Assembly: GCF_914767665.1 (NCBI RefSeq)
Contig: NC_059503.1
Coordinates: forward strand, 27,280,001-27,344,000
DNA from: Harmonia axyridis
Lineage: Eukaryota; Arthropoda; Insecta; Coleoptera; Coccinellidae
Length of the DNA stretch: 64,000 nucleotides
Direction of reading: 5' to 3'
Part shown: in pieces, positions 21,327-32,153 of the stretch
Layout of the letters: each line of letters starts with the position of its first letter
How positions within the stretch are numbered: position 1 is the first letter of the stretch
Translations under genes and position numbers: made by a program
Notes under the pieces: generated by a model
Seen by the model: the letters and a program-made list of their open reading frames with translations, nothing else
Told to the model about the DNA's origin: nothing
Database searches by the model: none

Positions 21327-24300
21327 TCAGTGTCTCTTCATATGTAGGGACAGGTGGTCCGACCTGCTAAAAGACCTCTGGCACAGGTTGCAGCTGAAGG
21401 GTTTCTGGCCTGTGTGCTTACGGTAGTGCCTGGTAAGTTCGTCTGATCTTGCAAACTTCCATGTGCAGCCATCCCATGAGCATTGGTAGGGTTTTTCTCC
21501 TGCAAAATCGATTCATTAGTTTTCGGGTATTTGTTTGAATTTCATATTAGATAATTTAATTGTAATAACGGTCTCAAAGAATAAGGTTTAACACACCGAT
21601 GACGAATCCGTGGTTGAATTCAAATCTGAGCGTCCGACCAGCCGTAAGCACGGCAGCTATCGAACGGATGCATATAGGAAGTTAACATTTTTAGGGTTGG
21701 TTTGGGCTTCGAATGACCTACTTGAGTTCGTTTTGGATTGAAATCCGACCAGGGGTTTCGTGAAGATGTCCGTTCGAAATTTTGTTTTTCCGATAATTAG
21801 ATGGAGGTACATTTTAATGTAAAATAAATTAAACATAATTGTATATAGGTATATATCTGGTGCTCATGGATGCATTTAACGAAAAAGCTCTTGAAAGCTC
21901 CTGACTTGATTTTTGAACCACATGGATGCTAGAAAGTCAATTTTCGAATTAATGATTGTCCATTATATGAAATTTCATCTAGAATCTAGGTAATATTCAA
22001 GAGATTATAATTGCAGCAGAAGATCGATCTATACCTGGCAAAAGCAATAGTAAGATTCCATCCAGATGTAGATAACGTTTTATAATCAAACAGGGTTATA
22101 ATTTCAATATGGAAGTGAATATTTTTTCCAAATTTGCCAGTTGTGACAAAGGTGACCAGCTAGCTCACTCAGGGTGGGTTTCCCTCTGGAGCATGAAATA
22201 AAAAAAAAAATTGAAGAGTTCTGAGGGCGCCAGGTAATTTAAATATTTATGGTCACTTATTTTTGAAATTACCAAACTTTTGACATAATATGGAAAAAAT
22301 GAATGAATGAAAATGAGAGATGGAAAAATAAAATATTGGTATTCTAATTCTGAATATATTTAAGTTGATAATCTACTAGCCTAAACCTACCTATCTGCTA
22401 CTCTACGTCTATTACCTATCCTATACCATAGTATAAGGATTCCTTATACTATGCCTATACCTACTAACCTATCTTAACCTATCTATACTTCTCCTATATA
22501 CTACCTACTCTAAAACTACATTAAATGATAATTAATATACAATTAGTATATAACTCTAATAACACAAATAATGAGGATGGTGAAATTTTCCTTTATGAGT
22601 TATGCCTTCAATAGATCATGGAAATATCCCTCCAGATAATATGATGTGTGTAAATTATGTATAGAGAAAATAAAGACCCTAAAAGGACACACAAAACAAT
22701 TAGAATATTCTCTCTGGAGCAAGGAAATTTAATCTTACCCTTGATGGTGTGTGGGGTAGATGAGGGGTAACAATAAATTCCAATATTGAAATCCCCGATT
22801 TTCGAGTTTAGCCAGAGAATAAAAACCAATAGACACTCTTAGCTTTCTAAATATTGTGAATTTATCTTAAATGAAGAGATTTATCAAATCCTCGAAAGAT
22901 ATCTTTCTTATAATTAACCAAAAGATATTTCTCTCTTTCTTGTTACCAGAATAAATTAATTCAAATTCAAATTTATTCATCACAACATATAGCATACAAC
23001 ATTCTAAAATCCATAAGTATGATCAGCGAGAAGTCCGGATCTAACACCGTTAGATTTTTATGTTTGGAGCAGTTTAAAAGATATAGTATATGAAAGCGAA
23101 ATACATACACATGCACTACTTGTGGAGAGAATAGACGAGACTGCGAGAAGATTGAGAGTAATTTTCAGGCAAAGAGTAACAACTGAAGAAATTAGAAAGA
23201 GGACACGTGCTTGTATAAGGAATGGTGGAGACCATTTCGAACATAATTTATGAATAAATTTTTCAATGAAATTTTGAGTTTCCTTTCAATAAGAAAAATC
23301 TTCAAGCGGGATTACTACCATGTAGTTTTTTGCGTCAAGTCGCGTCAGTCAAACTTTGGTATCCATTCATTTTCCCTCTGGCGCTCCTGCGATGAACAAA
23401 CTTTGTATGATGTACGAAATTGTACATTCCCTTAATCTTTTTTTTTCAGAAGCAAATAAGTAGAGGACAGCACGACGACTTCCACGAAATTATAATTTCA
23501 TCTCTTTTGCAATGATTTTTTTTTCACGAATATTTTAAAAATATATCAATGCTTTGTACAAAGTACATAATATCAATTTTTTTGCGAGAAAATATATCAA
23601 AAATTTTTTTTTTCATTCACCAATTGAAAATATTTACTTTCTTTCATGTAGATTACTTTTAAGGAAATAATGTGAAAACCCCATAAAATTGGTGATTTGC
23701 AAGAAGAAATATCTTTAATTTTGTTTTGAACTGGGCAGCCACGTGATGGTGGTCCTTTCAAATGAAAATCTTTTGAAACGAAACAAGTGACTGCATTCTA
23801 ACGAAAACTTTCTAGGAAATAAAGATGGAGTTTTTAACATAATTTCGTCATACATAAATTGTGGAACAGCAGAGTTTTGCTTTTTTCATACATATCACTT
23901 CCTTTTATGATGAAAATAATCATCAAACAATAATATAATCAAACTTGGTCAACGTAGACAAAATTGACGAAAAATAAAGTACCTAAGTTGGGAAATCTTT
24001 TAAAAAACACAAGAACTCATATATCCCAGAAACGGCTGATTTTCGAATACCAATAAATATGGCTCAAACCACAGCAAATGAGTGATACTAACATCTCCTC
24101 CAGGGTTAACGTCTAATTTGGAAACACCCTGTATATTATGCGAATTTATTAGATATCTTAGGAACATCCGAAAGAAAACTGAATATTTTAAATATTAAAT
24201 TATTTATTTTTATAATCTTTATGATTTACTTCGACCTTCAGTTCAATTTCCGAATTATAAAATGAATGTTTTAATACCCGCAGTCACCTAATTCGTTCAA

Positions 24301-26750
24301 ATCATAGAGTTATAAACATAGATAGAAGGATTATCTTTGTTTATCTGTTTTATTCTGTATCTTCCTGCTGAAATCCAAGATTTGGCAACTTATGCTCTCC
24401 TAGTGTCATCGGTTGTTTCACGTCGTTTGGCGCGCTTGAAGTTTGTTTTCTGAATTTCTGATATATTTAGGTATTCATTTCAATATATTTTGAGTTAATA
24501 TGAAACGTTGATTCACTGTGGGACATAAGAAGTGCGTTCTTTGTGGAGAAACTCGCTAATTCAGTGAAATATCTTATCACTGAAATGTTTTCATTTCCGC
24601 GCGCTTCATGTCAAATTTGATAGTTCATGTTGGGGACAAAATTTGCCTACTGAAAATATGCTCCCTCTATCTATGTTTAATACTCTGAGGAACAAAACCT
24701 AGCTGAGCCATTGTTTTAACTCTAAAGGGTGGTCCGACACAATCCATTTGATATGCTACCAGAATTATATGAAATTTCGTTTCCTCAATAATTGCTATCA
24801 ATCGAACATCTTATTGACTCACAGCCCAATATTATACGATTGCTGACGGTTTGCACAATTCGATTAAAATAATCGACAAAAAGGCACCGGATGCCGAATC
24901 GGCCAATTACCAGCGATCACAATTATAATCATCGACGTCGCTGAAATCCGCCGGTGCCGAAAATTACAGAGCAATTAGCGTGCATTAGCATAATATACAG
25001 ATTATTTGACACTCGGATGACCGCCCGTTCGAACCTTAATTGCACTTGAACAACTTTTTTTTCCCGCCCGGTCGGCACGCCCAGTCTATCCGCGGGTTAC
25101 GCGATCCAGTATTTTCGGGTTTCACCGATGCTGATTGCTATGGACGATTGTTTAATGGTCCTAGACGGACTCAGGATCCTCGTATTACGTCAACCGGCAC
25201 TCTGGGAGGCTCCCAAACCCTAATTTTTTTTCGTCGACTTGTTTTCCATCGATGGGTTTTGACATTCGCGTCTAATTAGTTAGGTTTATGAAATTTTCAG
25301 GAGATATTGCATCTTGAATCCCTCCACGACTCAGATAATGCTATCATAATCAAGCGCATCCACCATAACTGTATATTAAGATTTTCTGATCGAATTCGCT
25401 TTGATACTGCTATTGGTTTATAATGACGGGTAGAAATATTGGAATCCGTAGATGGACGGAAGTATTTAATGATTTCCTTGTATTCATCCAAACACGCCAT
25501 GATGTAGATGATGCATTTCTCACCGGACGCATCCACCATAACATTGAATGGAGTAAAAAAGCGTGCTAAATCTCAAAATAAAATCACACGGTGTTGTGAA
25601 GATTGCTTGGTATCAAAAACAAATCTGAATAACATGTAATTTGAGTGTTGTCCCTTCTTGTACCATAGCATAAACTTTTCATATTCTCTATTATACAAGT
25701 TCTGGCTTTCTGATAGCAACTTCGATTCAACATCCTCGGCTTACATTGAAATTTCGGGTTCTTCTATCAGAAGAATTTGTTGGCAACAATTGGAACTCAT
25801 TCTGATCTAAAACTTATTTGACCCGGATATGTAAAGTTAGAGAAATGGACTTTTTCACTAGATTTAATAATCCTGATATTTTTAAATTTCGAAGAATTAG
25901 CATGAAATTAGATAATCATCAAGTGGAACTTGCAGTGTTTTTGGAATCCATATTAATGAAACATTTACTGCTGAAATTTCAGACAGGTTGCATTTTAATC
26001 TAGGCAGAAAACTATTTTTTTTTAAATATATGAGCTGAAGTATAGATTCGTGTTTTCTGAAATAATCGATCTGAATAACAAATATTGAAACGAATGATTA
26101 TGAATATTATTAGTACTAACGTGAAAATGCTGAATTTTGTACCTAAAACTTGTTCTTTAGTGATTAGTGATGATTTATTATTTCCAATAATGAATCTTTT
26201 GAATTGTCTTCATTCGTTGACTATCATCTGAAGCTTCTCTGAAAAACTGTCCGAGATATTTGCATGAAATTTGGAACAAAATCGGTTGCTATAATACATC
26301 GATCCATGAATTCAAAAAGCCGGAAATCGAGGAATTAAATAAAAAGAAATTCTATAATGAAAGACTCGACAACATGCAATTATGAAATACGTAGGTACGA
26401 AAATATTGAATACAATAATTTTACCGCCTTTTTTTCGGAGATATATATTTATGAATTTCATTTCATCCATATTCAAAACGATTGTGAAATTGTGTTCTTT
26501 TTTTCATTAAGACTGAATTAACCCGAAAAGATGCACGTCCTCACCTGTGTGCGTCCTCTTGTGTGCCTTGAGATGAGAACTCTTCGTATAGACCTTGTGA
26601 CAGCCTGCCACGTCACATCTGTGCACCTTTCTTCTCCGTACAGAAGTTTCTGGGGCATTTCTGTGTACTTCGTTGTTGTTATTATTGTTGACGATATTGT
26701 TGCTACCTTTTCCGTAAGTTACCTCTAAGGTTGGCAGTCTGGATATCGTT
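21327..26750 (-). CDS. dar1: Krüppel-like factor, last two coding exons (KLF4/5 type, probably dar1)
   Basis: A partial gene encoding the three C-terminal C2H2 fingers of a KLF transcription factor, which binds GC/CACCC-type DNA in the nucleus. Exon 26545-26750 carries an Asn-rich linker, the basic RRRKVH and finger 1 (CDVAGCHKVYTKSSHLKAH). Exon 21327-21499 carries the TGEKPYQCSWDGC linker and finger 2 (FARSDELTRHYRKH), then finger 3 (CNLCQRSFSRSDHLSLH), ending MKRH and TGA. The acceptor TTACAG precedes 26750, the donor is ACACAG/GTGAGG, and the second acceptor is TTTTGCAG; the frame crosses the 5 kb intron in phase 1. The order of linkers and the RSDHLSLHMKRH end fit KLF4/5 and fly Dar1 (needed for dendrite growth) better than KLF6/7 or KLF15; that placement is from family knowledge, so the symbol is tentative. 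Upstream exons were not found and must lie above 26750. Confidence 0.9.
21586..21640. repeat. Repeat fragment similar to the window start
   Basis: TAAGGTT, then CGATGACGAATCCGTGG and GTTGAATT match the first 40 bases of the window with a few differences. It lies in the KLF intron. Confidence 0.4.
22427..22453. repeat. Near-perfect palindrome inside an ACCTA-rich tract
   Basis: Thirteen-base arms (CATAGTATAAGGA and its exact complement) separated by one base sit inside about 22375-22515, a low-complexity tract of CCTA/ACCTAT-like words. The KLF intron contains it. Function unknown; cruciform or hairpin potential only. Confidence 0.8.
23029..24131 (+). mobile_element. Tc1/mariner (family C) 3' half with transposase C-terminus
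   Basis: Bases 23029-23253 encode 74 residues ending in a stop, with RSPDLTPLDFYVW, which carries the third catalytic acidic residue of mariner-type transposases, and a helical tail ending RNGGDHFEHNL. The element continues non-coding to the right TIR (TAATTTGGAAACACCCTG), ending at 24131 next to TA. The left part, with the rest of the transposase and the other TIR, is missing. The copy at 36498-37302 is the same family with both ends. It sits in the KLF intron. Confidence 0.85.
24303..24689. mobile_element. MITE with 8-bp duplication, copy 1 (P- or hAT-like)
   Basis: TIRs of about 25 bp share AGAGT, then TAAACATAGATAG. The flanks GTTCAAAT and GAACAAAA are a decayed 8-bp duplication. The interior is closely similar to 45480-45760, including TTTGGCGCGCTTGAA. 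A start-like ATG at about 24500 is followed, after one stop, by KKCVLCGETR, a C-x2-C that may be a relic of a zinc finger. Copy 2 (45219-45801) has a clean duplication. Confidence 0.8.
24780..25030. other. CpG-rich putative conserved non-coding block
   Basis: Compared with its surroundings this segment is richer in CpG, lacks transposon signatures and is full of homeodomain-type cores (CAATTA, GCATTAGC) plus GGCACCGG/CCGGTGCC inverted words at 24885 and 24951. It lies in the KLF intron, so an enhancer role is a reasonable guess, not a demonstration. Confidence 0.35.
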
Positions 26751-26935
26751 CTGTAATGAAGTAAGTAAATAGAATTGAGGACAGCTTGGGCACTTTTAGT
26801 ATAAAGCTGAATTAGATACAAGACGCACTATAAAGTACTTATAATCATGCGCCAACCAAGAATGAAGAGATACACTCAGGTTTTTCAATATTTACAGTAC
26901 AAGAAAGCTAGGCTATGTAACGCTTCCAACAGCCA

Positions 26936-27046
26936 GGGACCGTATTCTCGACAAGTGATCTTTCAGAACGTATACGTTCATTCAGTGTTCAGAGCACTGT
27001 AAGTACGTATACGTTTTGAAAAATCACTTGTCGAGAATACGGTCCC
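26936..27046. mobile_element. Foldback MITE, 111 bp
   Basis: Starts GGGACCGTATTCTCGACAAG and ends with the reverse complement of that sequence; the arms run about 40 bp and include ACGTATACG on both sides of a short centre (about 26978-27004). The whole element would fold into a hairpin. No clear target duplication is visible. Confidence 0.88.
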
Positions 27047-27548
27047 AGATATCACTAACTCACTTGAATGGAACAAAACATGTTTTATTGAAACAAGTTG
27101 AGCCTTTCACAGCGCTTCTAATTGGTGATGGCTGCGGAAAACACAACTTGGATATAGGTTCATGTAATTGTAAAACGATTGATGCAAAGCGTTGAAAAAA
27201 CTAATCTTACTTTGCTGGGAGATTAATCAAGTCGCATAAGAAAATCATCACTTCAGAAAAGAGATAAAAGTTCTGTTTGAACGCAACAAACATGACCATT
27301 GGCCAGGCGCAAAAAATTTTGTTGTTAAGAGTGCAGTTGAGCAAGATAAAAATCAACCCAGCAGATACATGTGCAAATGTTCAAAAATGGCAAGCTGAAG
27401 GACTGAGAGCCAGTTTTCAACCACCACGATGTGACAGCCAATGATTAGGAGAGTAAGCATCAAAAAGGACTCGACTGCGATTCTAAGTAGGAAGGAAGAC
27501 TGAGAAGCAGAAGACATCATCCAAACTTCTAAAAGAAATATCATCAAA
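27047..27548. other. Spacer upstream of a LINE RNase H remnant
   Basis: No independent feature was recognised. Part of it (from about 27300) may be further decayed LINE sequence, but no motif survives. Confidence 0.35.
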
Positions 27549-27735
27549 TGGTACGCAGATGATTCAAAAACCACGATAGAAGTCGGAGCTGGTTCATCTG
27601 GAACAGAAACCAAGTGCTGAATATCGTTAGGCTTCTGTTCAAGTGTCTTTCAGACAGAAATACTTGAAAACGAACCTAGCAATATGACATAGCAATATCT
27701 TCTGATAATCAAGCTGCTATACCTTAGACAGAAAG
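27549..27735 (+). pseudogene. LINE RNase H domain remnant
   Basis: The translation WYADDSKTTIEVGAGS followed by SLGFCSSVFQTEIL and SDNQAA matches the order of RNase H motifs in I/R1/Jockey-group LINE ORF2 (acidic motif, Ser-Val-Phe-Gln-x-Glu helix, Asp-x-Gln-Ala-Ala). An in-frame stop follows the first block and frames shift before the last. The YADD-like string here is the RNase H TDGS motif, not the reverse-transcriptase motif. Confidence 0.7.
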
Positions 27736-28598
27736 AGAGCACGAATGACTTTTATTGGTTGCGTACTTTTGTGTGCTATAGAATATTTCATTTTTGAGAG
27801 AGAGTTTCTTTTAAGATATGGGGATACCGAAACTTTGGCGCAATCTCCCAGGGATTCCAAAAAATTCCCTCGGAACTTCAATACTGGAAAATTAAAAAAG
27901 TATTTGCATCTCAGTAAGAACATGCTACATCCCCTTATTAGCTTCATAACAGGACCATGTGAGGAGATCCATAAAATCTTGGAGTTATCCCAGGTGGAGA
28001 GTGGAGTTCATTAGAAATTTGGAATTGGAAGGCGAGCTGTAGATGGTGCACAGTTCTAATAGGGGGCCATACAAACTTATGAGACAGCTTTTGAATGAAG
28101 TGATTTTTGTACAAAATCTGAATGTTCGCACCTGCTTAAAATGAAAAAATTTGAAAAATACATATTTGCTCATTCATAGCATTTTAAAGGCGAATAAATG
28201 TTTCACGGCCAGCACGATATGAAGAAGATAGTCATATTATAATTAAGGATTCTGAAGTGGTCTGATTCTTGTTAGAGCAATGTTGATTGGCTACTTACAA
28301 GGAAGAGTCCTTTATCCTTTGCAGAGCGAGTAGGGCAGCTGTTGAAGCGGCATCCGTCATGGGTAATCTCAAATCTGGCGTTGTTATCACATTGCAAATA
28401 GGAATATCTGGAAAAAAATTAAACAGTGCAAATTTGGAGAAAATATATGTCCTTAAATTAGTACCTTTCTAAATAGTAATGTGATTATGTAATTTATATC
28501 AGAATATAATGTAATGCATTTTTTTTAAGTTTCGGTGTATTTTTTCATATATTTCAATTTTTGTGAGTTTATAGGCTTGGCCTCAACTCTTTACCTTG

Positions 28599-28627
28599 TA
28601 ATAATAATAATAATAATAATAATAATA
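28599..28627 (+). repeat. (TAA)n microsatellite at the 5' edge of an R4/Dong LINE
   Basis: Nine to ten tandem TAA units directly precede the LINE 5' region. R4-clade Dong elements are known to insert into TAA repeats, so this is likely the target site, though expansion after insertion cannot be excluded. Confidence 0.85.
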
Positions 28628-30690
28628 CCCTAATTCCCTGACCCGGGAAGCTGTAACCTGTCGAAGGGTCCCTGTCCAGGGTAACGGACGAAGCCGTGTG
28701 GAAAGCAGCTCAAGAATTCTCCCACCGTAGCTCTGCGGATCGTAAAAAGCGATCAAAGGCCGTCTCCCCCACGACACGGAGGAACCCATGAATGATGGTG
28801 AATTTAAGGAATCGAAATATAGAGCCGCTGCCTGAGGTTCGTCAGGGCGTGTCTGGAGCCGGCGCTGGACATGACAGTATGCGGGACGTCGGTGACAGAG
28901 TGCTAAGGAGACGGGCGTCTGTCGATCAAAATGCTACGCCTCCACAATCTCAACATTCTAGGAGAAGAATAACACGAGTTTCTCCGACTGCTGAAGGTGC
29001 TGTGCAGGATCCCCAACCAGCACTCACCCAAGCAGGTCTACCAAGAAGACGCATGAAATGGACAAGTTCGATAAATGAAACGATCATGCGCATATACTAT
29101 GAAGTAACTAATATGGAAGAGGATAAAATAGGCTACCGGCAAAAGCTGTTTGCAGAATTCCACAGAAACTATCCCGAACTTCAAGTTTCTGAACAAAGAG
29201 TAGCCGACCAATACCGGGTCATATTGAGAAATAAACTTGTACCCGATGAGAGACTTAACACAATAAAAAATGAAGTCCAACTGAGGCTACAGAATAGGAA
29301 CCCCACTAACAACGAAGTGACAATTGAAGAAAACTACGATTGTGCTGGAAACCAACACAACATCAATGCACAAATTAATACTGAGGAACAAAACAGCGGA
29401 GATTTGGCACTAGCAAGAGATGAGCAATGGCGGAATATACAAACTGCGACTATGGAAAACCGAGAAGAAAGTCGAAGAGATCTATTAGAGCAATTATCTG
29501 TTACAATGAATAGATATTTTATAGAATTCGAGGGTACTGATCCTCTTAAACGACCAATTCTTCCTAGACTGAAGACATCGAAAAAACTCTCACATATTCT
29601 GCACATAATGAACAAAGAGATAATTCCACCGTTTTTTTCGAATGACCAAAACCTAGAGTCATTGCATCTTATTACCTACTGTGCAGCCTCTACAATATCA
29701 GCAGTGCTCGGTGTGAAGCCAAAACCTAGAAGTGAGCAACCAGCACAGAAAAAACAGCATAACAAACCACATTGGCAAAATAGGCTAGAAGCAAAAGTAC
29801 ATAGCCTCCGACAAGATATAGGACGGTTAACACAATTTGAAAAAGGTTCTCCGTCGAGAAAACTACAGAAAATAGTGGATGCAATTATGGATCGCCATAG
29901 GCGACATGCAAACTACGACGCCAACAATGAAAGTGCTCAAGAAACTCTAGATACACTCAAACAAAAATTAAGTGTATACTCTGAACGACTGAGAAGATAC
30001 AATGAGAGCTATAAACGAAAACATGACAATATGATTTTTGAAAACTCCGAAAAGAACTTTTATAGAATGCTTAATGAACAAACGTCAACTAAATTAGTGA
30101 GTCCTCCAAGCGCCGAAGATATGGACAGTTTTTGGACCGATCAACTGTCAACACCAACTCCTTTTAACTCCAAAGCGCATTGGATAAGAAGAGAGGAGAA
30201 ATCATGTGAGACCATAGAGAATATGCCACATAGTGTAATAACGTCTGAAGAACTACAGGAAATATTGAAGAACACTCACAATTGGAAATCTCCAGGCCCA
30301 GATGGAATTCACAACTTCTGGTTGAAGAAGTTTTGGTGTCTGCACGGCAGGCTAGTCGAATACATAAATAACATAATACATAATCCAACAGAAATGCCAA
30401 CATTTTTAACAACAGGTATCACTTACCTAATACCGAAGGATTTTCAAAACACTATGGATCCATCAAAATATAGACCTATAACATGCCTACCAACAATATA
30501 CAAAATCATCACATCATGTTTAGCATCTCGTATCTACAAACATTGCGAGAAAAATAAAATAATAACAACACAGCAGAAAGGATGTTCCAAGAATGCACAA
30601 GGATCGAAGGAACAGCTGGTAATAGATTCCATCATATGCAACCAAGCCTTCAAGAAACATAGAAACCTTTTCATGACTTATAATAATACA
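28628..30690 (+). mobile_element. R4/Dong-clade LINE, 5' half only
   Basis: A 164-base 5' leader is followed by one long frame from ATG 28792 (647 codons to the next stop; the LINE part ends near 30681). Residues about 88-150 (MKWTSSINETIM to YRVILRNKL) look like a Myb/SANT-type DNA-binding region. A Lys/Arg/Gln-rich linker follows, and reverse-transcriptase motifs begin near residue 499 with NWKSPGPDG, then KYRPITCLPTIYK and QQKGC. These match R4/Dong. The frame then runs into AT-rich non-LINE sequence immediately after NLFMTY; the catalytic (Y/F)xDD block, the thumb and the restriction-like endonuclease are absent. The junction carries TAATAAT-like sequence. There is no stop or shift across roughly 630 codons, so the surviving half looks young. 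Confidence 0.88.
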
Positions 30691-31764
30691 ATAGTAAGTA
30701 TAAAATTATGGAAGGATCATTGGGTTTTCATTTGAATCTGTGTACCTACACATTTTATATTTGCAAAAGATTATAAGAGATGTTCACTGGAAGAATTTTT
30801 ATGGAATCTTTGCATTCTGAGAATAACTTTTATAAATTTGAGATGAAGATATACGTCGACACAAACAAATTATATTTGAAGTTTATTTCTTTGGTACTAA
30901 CGTCTCTAAATCAAAGATGAAGATTCTGAATGATCAATTTTTCTCATAGAAAAAACTGCGTTCTGTTAAAAATGTTTTCAAGGTATCTCTGATAATTTCA
31001 CCGAAAATATAATTAATGGAAATGAAGGCTGATGTAAAGTCAGGATTCATGAGAATTTGTTAGAAATTAACATCGTATGAAATTTCAAAGTATCATGTCA
31101 CAACCTAGTTGAAGATTTCTGATTGATCGTGTTCATGATTTGATGTTTACTTTCATAAAAATATTTCAGTGGTGATCAACGTTTTCCTTTCGAAAATCGA
31201 ATTTGAGGACGGATTCATCATCTGAGAGTCGAACGTTATGGTTTGAGACCATTCCTGGCTCAGAATTCGAAAAAAACCAATATTGTGACAAAATATTAGA
31301 GAGATTGGTCTGGAGAACGAGCCCTCAAAAATTGAGATCCATCCAAAACAGTAAGTATTTGATAGTATATGTAGAAACAGTTCTTTACTTTTTATCATAA
31401 TAAATTGTGATGATTTTTGGACGGACACGGTATCACCAGGAAAGGCGAGGCTGAACATCGTAAAGTGCGGGAGGGGCGAGCCAAGGACGTCCATGCGAAG
31501 ATGGTACCCGACCGAGTGGTACCGGTACCATATGTGCCCGACTTGGTGCGTTCTCATAGATGAGACGATGATGATGAGAAGCGTATTGTCGTAGCTAAGG
31601 TGTGTTGCACACTTGGCGATTTGCACGTCGAGTTTTGATTCAATGTCTTCTCTATTAGAAGCAGTTCCAGTTTAAGGTCATTTCGGACCCTGATTATAGA
31701 AAATCTACGAGCCCCATTGGCACTGAAGGGTTCTTTTTTGGAAACATTTCTGGAGGGGCGTATT
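30691..31764. other. AT-rich DNA between LINE remnants
   Basis: No gene or clear repeat was recognised. A GC-richer stretch at about 31420-31620 is unclassified. Confidence 0.4.
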
Positions 31765-32153
31765 TTGGTATTATTATTATTTGAACTGGGGTCGTTTTGC
31801 TTCGGTAAGCCTTCCGGGAACTGCGACCATGCAGATCTTTTGTTCACTACCCTACTCATTCATAGAAACCCAGGGAGGTGGTCAACGACGTTAATAAAAT
31901 TGACAACCTCCATAGGGGCCTTGGCCGTTACCTCTCTGGTATCCAGGACCGGCTTACCCATGTGAATGGTTCTTAGGCCAGCCAGCTCTGGACACTTGCA
32001 CAACAAGTGTTCAGCCGTTTCTACTTCCGATCCACAGAGCCTGCAAATCTCATTTTCGTCTACTAACTTTCCCATACGGTACAAATGATGTTTGTACCGA
32101 CAGTGCCCCGTCAGCAGTCCCACCATCACCCGAAGCTCTGCTCGCAAGAGCGA
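31765..32153 (-). pseudogene. I-type LINE ORF2 C-terminus and 3' end
   Basis: On the minus strand the frame reads VMVGLLTGHC, the CCHC knuckle CRLCGSEVETAEHLLCKC, then a tail ending LPGF, a TGA where a sister copy has a Gly codon, and KRSAWSQFPEG. It ends in an ATAATAATAAT tail near 31765-31776. The RNase H-distal CCHC motif and the TAA-repeat tail are features of the I superfamily. The element is 5'-truncated near 32153. A sister copy lies at 54345-54719 (+). Confidence 0.85.

Noticed and set aside
27549..27569. YADD-like string read as a reverse-transcriptase active site
   Set aside because: The following residues (DSKTTIEVGAG, then SVFQTE) are RNase H order, where the motif is normally TDGSK.
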